Positions 28,773-35,921 of a stretch of 51,215 nucleotides of DNA are shown here, piece after piece. Numbering within the stretch: position 1 is the stretch's first letter; each line of letters starts with the position of its first letter. The position numbers were made by a program, and so were the translations under genes. The stretch is from Microterricola pindariensis (lineage in GTDB: Bacteria > Actinomycetota > Actinomycetes > Actinomycetales > Microbacteriaceae). The stretch spans positions 1 through 51,215 of the forward strand of contig NZ_MPZN01000024.1 in the NCBI RefSeq assembly GCF_002936985.1, written 5' to 3'. The notes beneath the pieces were generated by a model. The model saw only the letters and a list, made by a program, of their open reading frames with translations. It did no database searches and had not been told where the DNA came from.

Positions 28773-29993
28773 ATGGACACAGGCAGCATTGCTTGGGCGA
28801 TCACGGCAACGGCACTCGTGCTGTTGATGACGCCGGGCGTCGCATTCTTCTACGGGGGATTGGTCAAGGCCAAGAGCGTCGTCAGCATGATGATGATGAG
28901 CTTTGGGGCACTCGGGCTGATCAGCGTGCTGTGGATCCTGTACGGGTTCAGCATGAGCGCGGTCGACGCGCCGACCGACTTCGCCGGCAACCCGTTCGCC
29001 GACTTCGGCCTCGGCTCGCTCGCGACCGGCGAGACGTCGAACACCGACCTGCTCGGCGCCACGTTCGGGGCGACCTTCGCGATCATCACCGTCGCGCTGA
29101 TCTCCGGGGCGATCGCCGATCGGGCCAAGTTCGGCGCCTGGATGATCTTCGCCGGCATCTGGGCAACCCTGGTCTACTTCCCGGTCGCGGCCTGGGTGTG
29201 GGGCGGCGGCTGGATCATGGAGCTCGGCAACACGCTCGGCCTGCCCGGCGTCATCGACTACGCCGGCGGCACGGCGGTGCACATCAACGCCGGTGCGGCG
29301 GCGCTGGCCCTGGCACTCGTCCTCGGCAAGCGTGTCGGCTTCCAGAAGGGCATCACGAAGCCGCACAACGTGCCGCTGGTGCTGCTCGGCGCCGCGATCC
29401 TCTGGTTCGGCTGGTTCGGTTTCAACGCCGGCGCCGAGTGGCTGAACGGCCTCGCCAACGTCGGCCTCATCGTCGTCAACACGCTGGGCGCAACCGCCGC
29501 CGCCATCCTCGGCTGGATGGTCGTGGAGAAGATCAAGGACGGCAAGGCCACGGCAGTGGGCGCGGCATCCGGTGCGGTTGCCGGCCTCGTCGCCATCACC
29601 CCGGCCTGCGCCAACCTCGAGCCCGGCTGGGCGCTGCTGCTCGGCGTGCTCGCCGGCGCCGTGTGCGCCCTCGCGGTGGAGCTCAAGTTCAAGCTCGGCT
29701 TCGACGACTCGCTCGACGTTGTCGGAATCCACCTGGTCGGCGGCATCATCGGCACCCTCTACCTCGGCTTCTTCGCGATCGGCACCGGCCTGTTCACCGG
29801 CGGCGACCTCGGCCAGCTGGCGGTCCAGGTGATCGCGGCCGCCGCGGTGCTGCTCTACTCCTTCGCGGTGGCCTTCGGCCTCGGCTTCGCCATCGAGAAG
29901 ACCATCGGCTTCCGCGTCAAGAACGCCGACGAGGTGGCTGGCATCGACACCGTCGTGCACGGCGAGGAGGGCTACGCGCTGAGCGAGCTCTAG
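28773..29993 (+). CDS. amtB: Ammonium transporter
   Basis: A 406-residue trimeric membrane channel for ammonium uptake. About 11 hydrophobic segments are visible. The family signature TPGVAFFYGGLVKAKSVVSM is at the N-terminus, and the twin pore histidines are His170 (in GGTAVHINAG) and His320 (in VVGIHLVGG), with the conserved aspartate just before the first in IDYAGG. ATG 28773 is chosen because GAGAGG lies upstream and the mature length fits. No glnK gene follows, unlike many amtB loci. A GlnR-type box lies upstream and a terminator downstream; the next gene is a diverged Amt-like protein. Confidence 0.96.
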   Translation: MDTGSIAWAITATALVLLMTPGVAFFYGGLVKAKSVVSMMMMSFGALGLISVLWILYGFSMSAVDAPTDFAGNPFADFGLGSLATGETSNTDLLGATFGATFAIITVALISGAIADRAKFGAWMIFAGIWATLVYFPVAAWVWGGGWIMELGNTLGLPGVIDYAGGTAVHINAGAAALALALVLGKRVGFQKGITKPHNVPLVLLGAAILWFGWFGFNAGAEWLNGLANVGLIVVNTLGATAAAILGWMVVEKIKDGKATAVGAASGAVAGLVAITPACANLEPGWALLLGVLAGAVCALAVELKFKLGFDDSLDVVGIHLVGGIIGTLYLGFFAIGTGLFTGGDLGQLAVQVIAAAAVLLYSFAVAFGLGFAIEKTIGFRVKNADEVAGIDTVVHGEEGYALSEL

Positions 29994-30001
29994 ACGACGA
30001 C

Positions 30002-30041
30002 GGCCCCTGCAGCGCGCCCGCTAGGGTGTTCTGCAGGGGCC
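30002..30041 (+). terminator. Terminator after amtB, with a -10 hexamer in its loop
   Basis: An 11-bp stem GGCCCCTGCAG/CTGCAGGGGCC encloses an 18-base loop and is followed by TTCTCG. The loop contains TAGGGT (30022-30027), a possible -10 element for the next gene, so termination and initiation may be linked here. Confidence 0.7.
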
Positions 30042-30074
30042 TTCTCGTGCGCCCGGCGCCCGGAGAGGACCCCA

Positions 30075-31142
30075 GTGAACTACGACGATCCCGGCTTCGT
30101 TTTGGCCTTCGCGGCGTTGCTGCCGGTGCTCGCCGCCGGCCTCGCGCTGCTCGGCGGGCTCCGCATGCAACAGCTGCCCTGGGTCGCCGCCGCTGCCGCC
30201 CTCGTGCTGGCGCTCTGGGCGCTGACCGGCGCCCAGAGCGTGCTCGGGGCCGATGCCTCGCCGGGGCTGAGCATCTTCTACGGCATGACGGTCGCGTTGA
30301 CGGCGGTGCAGCTCGGTGCCGTGATGCCCCGCGAGTCCGCAGCAGCCGGCGGCAGGGTTCCGCTCATCGGCTGGCTCGTCTTCGTGGCGGTCTGGGCCCT
30401 GATCGTGGCGTTCCCCGTGGCCGGGTGGACCCTCAACCTCGTCGACGGCTGGCTGGTCGTCGGCCTCGGACTGCTCGACTTCGGCGGCGCCGCCCTGCTG
30501 TTCCTCGGCAGCTCGGCGGCCGGCCTGGGCTGGCTGCTCGTGGCCAGGAACCGGGGGCCCATCGTGGCCGTCGCCGCGCCGCGGCGGGCCATGCTGACGA
30601 TCGCCGCCCTCTGGATCGGCTTCTTCGCGGTGACGGTGGGCTCCGAGGCGGTGCCGGATGCCACGGCGCTCGTCGCCGCGGCGAACACCCTCGTCGCGCC
30701 GCTCTGCGCGGCGCTGGCCTGGGCCGTGGTCGAACGCATCCGACACCGCCGCTTCAGCCTTGACGGGGCGGTGCGCGGCGTGTTCGCTGGGCTCGTCGCC
30801 ATCACGGCGGCGGCCGACGTGCTCACCCCGTTCTGGGCCGGGGTGCTCGGCCTGGCGGCCGGCGCCGTGGCGTCCGCCATTGCTGGCCCGCGCGGCTCGG
30901 TGTTCGGGCTGCTGCTCACCCAGTTCGCCGCGGCCGCGCTCGGGCTCGTCTTCATCGGGATCCTCGGGGACGGGGTCGGCGGGCTGCTGACCGGCAGCTG
31001 GATGCAGCTGGGCGCGCAGCTGTTCTCCATCGCCGTCGTGACCGCGTTCGCGTTCGCGTTCGCCGCGACGCTCGCCTTCGTCATCCGCCGGGTCAGTGCG
31101 CAGCTGGTCTGGCTGCGCCAGCGACCCGAGCTGGCCGAGTAG
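30075..31142 (+). CDS. Amt-like membrane protein lacking the twin pore histidines
   Basis: A 355-residue membrane protein with about ten hydrophobic segments that aligns by eye to the AmtB encoded just upstream. Matching pairs are VYFPVAAW with VAFPVAGW, IDYAGGTAVH with LLDFGGAALLF, SGAVAGLVAIT with RGVFAGLVAIT, and GVLAGAVC with GLAAGAVA. Where AmtB has His170 this protein has Phe143, and the second histidine position is occupied by Gln283 or Phe284. The only histidine in the protein lies in the loop RIRHRRF. The N-terminal signature TPGVAFFYGGL is missing, but the aspartate before the first pore site is kept. GGAGAGGA precedes the GTG start. It may be a regulator, an Amt subunit or a different channel. 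Confidence 0.8.
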   Translation: MNYDDPGFVLAFAALLPVLAAGLALLGGLRMQQLPWVAAAAALVLALWALTGAQSVLGADASPGLSIFYGMTVALTAVQLGAVMPRESAAAGGRVPLIGWLVFVAVWALIVAFPVAGWTLNLVDGWLVVGLGLLDFGGAALLFLGSSAAGLGWLLVARNRGPIVAVAAPRRAMLTIAALWIGFFAVTVGSEAVPDATALVAAANTLVAPLCAALAWAVVERIRHRRFSLDGAVRGVFAGLVAITAAADVLTPFWAGVLGLAAGAVASAIAGPRGSVFGLLLTQFAAAALGLVFIGILGDGVGGLLTGSWMQLGAQLFSIAVVTAFAFAFAATLAFVIRRVSAQLVWLRQRPELAE

Positions 31143-31147
31143 GCGCC

Positions 31148-31645
31148 ATGGCCGCGTTCACGGGGCTTTGGTCGGCGCTGCGGGGCGCGCTCCGGGGCCT
31201 GCCGCGCACCGACGGGGAGGCATCGCCGGGGCGGTACGGGAGGGAGGCGACGAGCGAGGTCGACCCGCGCACCGTCGGCCGCGTGCGGATGAGCTACAGC
31301 CCGAGCACCGACGGCAACCCGGATCCGGGCGAGATCGTCTGGACGTGGGTGCCCTACCAGGAGCACGACGGCCGCGGCAAGGACCGCCCCGTGCTCATCG
31401 TGGCGGGCGGCCGGGGCGGGGCGCTGCTGGCAGTGCAGCTCACCAGCAAGGGCCACGACGGCGACCCGGACCAGCTGGCGCTCGGCTCCGGCCCGTGGGA
31501 TTCCAGCGGCCGGGCGAGCTGGGTGAAGATCGACCGGGTGTTCCGCGTCTTCCCGTCCGGGATGCGTCGGGAGGGGGCCTCGCTTGACCGGCGTCGTTTC
31601 GACGCGGTGGCGTCCGCCCTGCGCGCCCGATATGGCTGGAGGTAA
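31148..31645 (+). CDS. PemK/MazF-family toxin-like protein (solitary)
   Basis: A 165-residue protein whose C-terminal 110 residues match the PemK/MazF fold: DPGEIVWTWVPYQEHDGRGK, then RPVLIVAG, LLAVQLTSK and SWVKIDRVFRV. MazF proteins are mRNA-cleaving toxins. The N-terminal 45 residues are basic and low in complexity. No antitoxin gene lies on either side, and the gene starts five bases after the Amt-like gene, an unusual position for a toxin. Such solitary PemK-like genes are frequent in Actinobacteria and may not be active toxins. Confidence 0.83.
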   Translation: MAAFTGLWSALRGALRGLPRTDGEASPGRYGREATSEVDPRTVGRVRMSYSPSTDGNPDPGEIVWTWVPYQEHDGRGKDRPVLIVAGGRGGALLAVQLTSKGHDGDPDQLALGSGPWDSSGRASWVKIDRVFRVFPSGMRREGASLDRRRFDAVASALRARYGWR

Positions 31646-31676
31646 CCCGGGGCTGTGCTCTGTCGGCCGGTGGGGT

Positions 31677-31682
31677 TAGCCT
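31677..31682 (+). promoter_or_regulatory. Leaderless -10 element of the SRAP gene
   Basis: TAGCCT with a six-base gap (gagcgc) to the ATG at 31689. Confidence 0.6.
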
Positions 31683-31688
31683 GAGCGC

Positions 31689-32333
31689 ATGTGTGCGAGC
31701 TACGGACTGGAAACGACCCCGGAAGAGCTGGACGAGCACTTCGCCTTCGACGAGCGCGGCCGCAACGACGCCGTCGTCGACTGGCTGGCGCAGAATGCCG
31801 GCACCGTGGTCAAGCCGACGGGCCCGCGCGCTCTGAACCTCAACCCGTTGGTGCGCGAGCGCCTGCTCGACGGTGAAGCGGTGCGCCGGGTGGACCTGGC
31901 CTGGTGGCAGCTCTGGGTGGGCGGCCAGCGGCCGAAGTTCTCGACCATCAACGCCCGCAGCGAGAACCTGCTGAAGGGCGCCTGGCTGGGGCCGGCGCGG
32001 GCGCGCCGGGCGCTCGTGCCCGTCACCCACTACTTCGAGAAGGGGCGCCGCTTCGACCTCGGGGGAGAGCTGTTCAGCCTGGCCGCGATCTACAACCTCG
32101 ATCGCTCCGACGCGGCGGGCACGGATGACGGCTGGGTGGTGTCCTACGCAATCGTCACCAGGCCGGCCGCCAGCCACGTCGAGGAGATTCACGACCGGAT
32201 GCCGCTGATCGTGCCGCCAGCGATGTACGCGGACTGGCTCGCCCCCGACGTCACCGCAGACGGCACGCTCATCGGCGCCACGCTCGCGGCCTCCAACGAG
32301 CTCGCCGACGCCGTCGTCCCGCACGCCGCCTGA
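31689..32333 (+). CDS. SOS response-associated peptidase (SRAP/YedK/HMCES family)
   Basis: A 214-residue protein that crosslinks through Cys2 to abasic sites in single-stranded DNA and shields them. The initiator is followed by Cys2 in MCASYG (the usual form is MCGRY). The other active-site residues are present: Asn in STINARSENL, Glu in ALVPVTHYFEK, and His in EEIHDRMPLIV. The sequence differs from the common bacterial type at the MCGR and FYEW motifs, as in other actinobacterial members. A TAGCCT hexamer six bases before the ATG suggests a leaderless transcript. No LexA box was seen upstream. Confidence 0.9.
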   Translation: MCASYGLETTPEELDEHFAFDERGRNDAVVDWLAQNAGTVVKPTGPRALNLNPLVRERLLDGEAVRRVDLAWWQLWVGGQRPKFSTINARSENLLKGAWLGPARARRALVPVTHYFEKGRRFDLGGELFSLAAIYNLDRSDAAGTDDGWVVSYAIVTRPAASHVEEIHDRMPLIVPPAMYADWLAPDVTADGTLIGATLAASNELADAVVPHAA

Positions 32334-32457
32334 GCCGCGCCGACGAGGCCGTGGAGCCCTGCCGAGGCGACGATCTGCGGACGACTGCCGCACCGGGCCG
32401 CGATCCGACGTCGGCTGCGCACCCGTCCCCACCCCCTCTCCACTGGCCTCTCCACGC

Positions 32458-32497
32458 CGGCTGAGCGAGGAACGAGCGAAGCCCCGGAGCCAACCCG
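32458..32497 (+). repeat. 40-bp outer direct repeat, copy 1
   Basis: Identical to 33001-33040; starts cggctgagcgaggaacgagc and ends in ccggagccaacccg. Confidence 0.95.
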
Positions 32498-32581
32498 ACA
32501 CGGTTGCTCGTGTGCGCACCAACGACGCACGAGGCTCGGGTGCCGTTCCCGTCGGATGCTGCGGGCGCCTGTTCCCTGTCA

Positions 32582-32707
32582 GCTCCCGGGCTTCGGGGGC
32601 TGCGCTGCTCGTTCCTCGCGGCGCGGCCCCCTCCAGCCGACGTGCGGACGGCCGCCGCGGGGGCAAGCTGCCGCCACCACCGTTGGTCGAGTAGGCGCGC
32701 CAGCGCC
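32582..32707 (+). repeat. Inner direct repeat, copy 1
   Basis: Contains a 67-bp block (32582-32648) identical to 32786-32852 and a 35-bp block (32673-32707) identical to 32874-32908; only the short stretch between the blocks differs. Confidence 0.95.
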
Positions 32708-32785
32708 CGACGCGACAATCGCCCGAGCCTGCTCGCGCGGGAGAACTCGCGTCGACGCGGATGCCGGCGCAATCGTTCGTTGTCC

Positions 32786-32908
32786 GCTCCCGGGCTTCGG
32801 GGGCTGCGCTGCTCGTTCCTCGCGGCGCGGCCCCCTCCAGCCGACGTGCGGATGGCCGCGGCGGCGGGCTGTCGCCACCACCGTTGGTCGAGTAGGCGCG
32901 CCAGCGCC
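32786..32908 (+). repeat. Inner direct repeat, copy 2
   Basis: Second copy of the 67-bp plus 35-bp unit. It runs on into gtatcgagaccc, completing a dispersed repeat of the type ttggtcgagtaggcgcgcc...gtatcgagacc. Confidence 0.95.
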
Positions 32909-33000
32909 GTATCGAGACCCGGCGACCCGACCTCGCCAACCTGCCCCCGCGCTCCGAGTCCCCGCTCGTCTCCATGCCGGCTGAACGTCCCTCCCCACGT

Positions 33001-33040
33001 CGGCTGAGCGAGGAACGAGCGAAGCCCCGGAGCCAACCCG
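33001..33040 (+). repeat. 40-bp outer direct repeat, copy 2
   Basis: Identical to 32458-32497. Together the two copies bracket the inner repeats. Confidence 0.95.
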
Positions 33041-33157
33041 CAACGCTCGCCGCCGAAGGTCACGATTAGGTAACAGAACTCGAGCATCACTCAGAAACGG
33101 CCTGTTTTGGGCCTGTTTCCGCCACTCAGTGTCAGAGGTCGGTGAGACGCTTCAGTC

Positions 33158-34594
33158 ATGGAAACGCAGCCAGCGCAGGCCCCCGGGATCGGGTCCGACC
33201 CGGTGCTGGATGCGTGCCTGGCCGAGCTGAGTTCGGGGGCTTCCGCAGAGTGTGTTCTGCAGGCGGAACGCTACCGGCGGATCGACGAGGCGGTGCGCCG
33301 GGCGGTGGCGATCGCCGACCCGCTCGGCGGCCGACCCTCCCTGGATGAGCAGTTCGCCCGGCGCAGCATCACCGCCGAGCTCGCCCTCATCCTGCGGGTG
33401 CATGAGCGGACCATGGTCGGCCTGATCTATGAGGCCGGCCAGCTCTGCGGGCCCTTCACCAACACGCTGGCCGAGCTGGGCTCCGGGACCATCACGCTCC
33501 GGCATGCCCGCGAGATCCTCGCCGCGGCCGTCTTCCTGCCGCCCGCCGTGCACGCCCGGTTCGAGCGGGAGGCGCTGGTCAAGGCCCGCACCATGAATGT
33601 GTCCGCCTTCCACAAAGCCGTCTCCCGCCTTCGCGACCGGCTGCACCCGGACGCCCTCGCCGAGCGCGCGGCCCGGTCGAGGGCGGACCGGCGGCTGGTG
33701 TTCGAGCCCGACGCCGACGGGATGGCCTGGCTGCACCTCTACCTGGAGGCGGAGAAGGCGCTGGCCATCAGCACCCGGGTGGGCGATCTTGCCACCGAAG
33801 CGCAACGCGAGGCCTCAGAAAGCGCCGAGGGTGTGATTGTGGAGGCGCGCGAGACGACCGACCGCATCCTCAGCGCAGGCACGCACGCCCAACTGGAGGC
33901 CGACATCGCCGCCGAACTCCTCCTCGGCCTCCCCGCCCAGAGTACCGACGACGGCCAGACCCACATCCCGACGCTCGCCTTCGCCCGCCCCGAGGTCTTC
34001 GTCGCCGTCCCCAAACTCACCATCGGCATCGACACGCTGATCGGCACCTCCGAGGAGCCGGCCGAGCTGCACGGCTACGGGCCGATCGACGCCGACACGG
34101 CCCGCCGGCTCGTCGCGCAGGCGCCGACCCTGTACCGGATCCTGATCGACCCGCTCGACGGCACCCCGCTGCAGCTGGACCCGACCCAGTACCGGTTGAG
34201 CGCGTCGCTGCGGCGCTGGATCCTGTACCGGGACGAGACGTGCCGGTTCCCGGGCTGCACCCGCAAGGCGGAGTGCTCGGAGACCGACCACACCCGGGCC
34301 TGGGAGAGCGGCGGGCTGACCGTCGAGGAGAACCTGGCGGTGCTGTGCAAGAAGCACCACCGGCTCAAGCACAACTCCCGCTGGCGGGTGGAGCAGACCG
34401 GCAACGGCACCCTGAGCTGGACCTCACCGAGCGGCCGGGAGTACACGACCACAGCACCCCGGATGCAACACGCGCCGCCCCGACATCCGGGGCCGTCCGG
34501 GTCACAGGTTTCGACAGGCTCCACCGGCGGGGGAGAGCCAGTGGGGATTCGCGGCACGGCTGGTTCAACTCGCGAAGTGGCCCCGCCGTTCTAG
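33158..34594 (+). CDS. DUF222 and HNH endonuclease domain protein (13E12-like)
   Basis: A 478-residue protein of the actinobacterial 13E12 repeat family. The DUF222 part covers about residues 15-330, and the HNH nuclease motif follows (CRFPGCTRKAECSETDHTRA, then NLAVLCKKHHRLKH) with paired cysteines and histidines for metal. Genes of this family occur in many copies and are considered mobile or homing-like, though the function is unproven. The last 40 residues are low-complexity and include QVSTGSTGGGE, encoded by a dispersed intergenic repeat. The 5' flank is a repeat-rich region and the 3' flank is a tRNA gene. Confidence 0.9.
   Translation: METQPAQAPGIGSDPVLDACLAELSSGASAECVLQAERYRRIDEAVRRAVAIADPLGGRPSLDEQFARRSITAELALILRVHERTMVGLIYEAGQLCGPFTNTLAELGSGTITLRHAREILAAAVFLPPAVHARFEREALVKARTMNVSAFHKAVSRLRDRLHPDALAERAARSRADRRLVFEPDADGMAWLHLYLEAEKALAISTRVGDLATEAQREASESAEGVIVEARETTDRILSAGTHAQLEADIAAELLLGLPAQSTDDGQTHIPTLAFARPEVFVAVPKLTIGIDTLIGTSEEPAELHGYGPIDADTARRLVAQAPTLYRILIDPLDGTPLQLDPTQYRLSASLRRWILYRDETCRFPGCTRKAECSETDHTRAWESGGLTVEENLAVLCKKHHRLKHNSRWRVEQTGNGTLSWTSPSGREYTTTAPRMQHAPPRHPGPSGSQVSTGSTGGGEPVGIRGTAGSTREVAPPF
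34506..34530 (+). repeat. Dispersed ggtttcgacaggctc-type repeat inside the 3' end of the HNH gene
   Basis: aggtttcgacaggctccacc followed by ggcgg resembles the intergenic repeat GGTTTCGACAGGCTCAACCA, which I recall from many actinobacterial genomes. Here it is translated as part of the C-terminal tail. Confidence 0.6.
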
Positions 34595-34752
34595 AGCCCC
34601 GTACCGCTGGGCCTGTGGTGCCGAAAGCGGCTTCGGTCGCACGCTCCCTCGAGCCAGCGCGACACCGGTGTGTGGACGGGCTGGAGCACTCTCTGCCGCA
34701 CCCCGAAACGCCGGGGCGCACGCTCGATGTGCATTGAGGCACCGGCGTCGGC

Positions 34753-34758
34753 TAGTAT
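34753..34758 (+). promoter_or_regulatory. Candidate -10 element of the first tRNA gene
   Basis: TAGTAT lies 52 bases before tRNA-Val(CAC), in the 216-base region after the HNH gene. No convincing -35 element at the usual spacing was found, and I see nothing else in that stretch. Confidence 0.35.
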
Positions 34759-34810
34759 CGGTAATCGCGATCACGGCACGTTGGTGAGAGCGAGAAACAG
34801 TTCCAGAAAT

Positions 34811-34883
34811 GGGCGATTGGCGCAGTTGGTAGCGCGCTTCCTTCACACGGAAGAGGTCATCGGTTCGAGTCCGGTATCGCCCA
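34811..34883 (+). tRNA. tRNA-Val (anticodon CAC)
   Basis: A full cloverleaf: acceptor GGGCGAT/ATCGCCC, D arm with AGTTGGTA, anticodon arm CTTCC-TTCACAC-GGAAG giving CAC, and T arm with TTCGAGT. CCA is not encoded. It reads GTG codons. Confidence 0.96.
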
Positions 34884-34890
34884 CACACAA

Positions 34891-34916
34891 CCCCCGGCCT
34901 CGGTCGGGGGTTTTTT
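34891..34916 (+). terminator. Terminator after tRNA-Val(CAC)
   Basis: A CCCCCGGC/GTCGGGGG stem with loop CTCG (one G-T pair) is followed by six T residues. Confidence 0.92.
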
Positions 34917-34990
34917 GTTGCCCCGGTGCGGAACGGTGCAGAACGCTGCAGGGCACGCCGGCGGACCTAGCGTGCCGGCAGGCGGCGGAG

Positions 34991-34996
34991 TATCTT
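34991..34996 (+). promoter_or_regulatory. Leaderless -10 element of the Ala/Glu-rich small protein gene
   Basis: TATCTT with a six-base gap (gcccac) to ATG 35003; this supports that start. Confidence 0.55.
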
Positions 34997-35002
34997 GCCC
35001 AC

Positions 35003-35296
35003 ATGACTGAGGACATGAACCGCGCACCGGAATCCGAAGCCAACGACGCGGCGGCAGAGAACGCAGCGGCCGCCGCAGCCGGTGAAGCCGACGCCGCAGC
35101 AGCAGCCGCTGTGCGGGCAGAAGCCGAGGCCGCCGCCGAGGAGGAGGCTGAGGAAGAAGCGGAGGAGCGCGAACTGGCCGAGCAGGTGGAGAGGGACCCG
35201 CATGCCGGCTTCAATGGCTTCTTCCCCGGGGAGGGTCAGCTGCACGAGATTGGCGGGTTCTCCAACCCCGCGCGGCACCACGACGGCGATGATTGA
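35003..35296 (+). CDS. Small Ala/Glu-rich acidic protein, hypothetical
   Basis: A 97-residue acidic protein that I do not recognise. Residues 10-65 are almost entirely Ala and Glu and should form a long charged helix or coiled coil. The C-terminus is different: RDPHAGFNGFFPGEGQLHEI and then a His/Asp end (RHHDGDD), which looks like a conserved motif rather than random sequence. The start at ATG 35003 is supported by the TATCTT hexamer six bases upstream; ATG 35015 is an alternative. It sits alone between two tRNA genes. Confidence 0.65.
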   Translation: MTEDMNRAPESEANDAAAENAAAAAAGEADAAAAAAVRAEAEAAAEEEAEEEAEERELAEQVERDPHAGFNGFFPGEGQLHEIGGFSNPARHHDGDD

Positions 35297-35317
35297 ACAC
35301 GCCCGGGTTTCGCCGGT

Positions 35318-35347
35318 TTGGTGATCGAGAGATCCATCGGTTAGAGT
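35318..35347 (+). promoter_or_regulatory. Promoter upstream of tRNA-Gly and tRNA-Cys
   Basis: TTGGTG (35318-35323) and TAGAGT (35342-35347) with an 18-base spacer lie about 35 bases before the first tRNA-Gly. Confidence 0.5.
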
Positions 35348-35381
35348 TTCTGACGTCGCAGAAATGCGATGAAAAAGAAAT

Positions 35382-35453
35382 GCGGATGTGGCGCAGTGGT
35401 AGCGCATCACCTTGCCAAGGTGAGGGTCGCGAGTTCGAATCTCGTCATCCGCT
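35382..35453 (+). tRNA. tRNA-Gly (anticodon GCC), copy 1
   Basis: Acceptor GCGGATG/CATCCGC, anticodon arm TCACC-TTGCCAA-GGTGA giving GCC, T loop TTCGAAT, discriminator T. CCA is not encoded. Confidence 0.96.
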
Positions 35454-35505
35454 CGAGTGAAGCCGAGCAAGCCAGTTTCGGTAACACAGGTGGGGAACCC
35501 ACAAT

Positions 35506-35576
35506 GGTGGCGTGGCCGAGAGGCGAGGCAGCGGCCTGCAAAGCCGTCCACACGGGTTCGAATCCCGTCGCCACCT
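35506..35576 (+). tRNA. tRNA-Cys (anticodon GCA)
   Basis: Acceptor GGTGGCG/CGCCACC, anticodon arm GCGGC-CTGCAAA-GCCGT giving GCA, T loop TTCGAAT, discriminator T. CCA is not encoded. Confidence 0.95.
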
Positions 35577-35611
35577 CGTAGCACTCCACCCCCAAGCAGC
35601 ACCCCAGAAAT

Positions 35612-35686
35612 GGGCGATTGGCGCAGCGGTAGCGCGCTTCCCTGACACGGAAGAGGTCACTGGTTCGATCCCAGTATCGCCCACCA
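35612..35686 (+). tRNA. tRNA-Val (anticodon GAC), copy 1
   Basis: Acceptor GGGCGAT/ATCGCCC, anticodon loop CTGACAC giving GAC. CCA is encoded (35684-35686), unlike in the other tRNA types of this array. It is preceded by ccccagaaat, as is the second copy. Confidence 0.96.
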
Positions 35687-35693
35687 AGTAAAG

Positions 35694-35716
35694 CCCCCGG
35701 ACTGCCGGGGGTTTTT
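35694..35716 (+). terminator. Terminator after tRNA-Val(GAC) copy 1
   Basis: CCCCCGG/CCGGGGG stem with loop ACTG and five T residues. Confidence 0.9.
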
Positions 35717-35756
35717 GCTTGAAGCACAGGTGTAAGATCCTGGGCAGCAACACAAT

Positions 35757-35828
35757 GCGGATGTGGCGCAGTGGTAGCGCATCACCTTGCCAAGGTGAGG
35801 GTCGCGAGTTCGAATCTCGTCATCCGCT
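35757..35828 (+). tRNA. tRNA-Gly (anticodon GCC), copy 2
   Basis: Identical in sequence to the first tRNA-Gly. It is preceded by ggcagcaacacaat, which also precedes copy 3. A TAAGAT hexamer (35733-35738) may be a -10 element. Confidence 0.96.
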
Positions 35829-35843
35829 CAGAAACATGAAGAG

Positions 35844-35870
35844 CCCACCAGGAGATCTGGTGGGTTTTTT
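35844..35870 (+). terminator. Terminator after tRNA-Gly copy 2
   Basis: CCCACCAG/CTGGTGGG stem with loop GAGAT and six T residues. Confidence 0.92.
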
Positions 35871-35921
35871 GTGGCTCACGGGCATTCTCGGCCCGCGAGT
35901 GCAGGCAACACCCCCAGAAAT

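Larger units (their letters stand above)
32334..33157. other. 824-base non-coding region rich in direct repeats
   Basis: No gene-like frame is convincing here. The region is built from nested repeats: a 40-bp sequence at each side (32458-32497 and 33001-33040) encloses two copies of a longer unit (32582-32707 and 32786-32908). It also holds a copy of the guanine-rich motif gttggtcgagtaggcgcg, which recurs in many actinobacterial intergenic regions. The final 100 bases before the HNH gene are less GC-rich and probably hold its promoter. Confidence 0.75.

Noticed and set aside
31041-31064. GCGTTC repeat within the Amt-like gene
   Set aside because: It encodes AFAFAFA in a membrane segment and is explained by residue and codon preference rather than a separate element.
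32458-33040. CRISPR array
   Set aside because: The repeats are few, long, nested and differ in length. There are no regular spacers and no cas genes.
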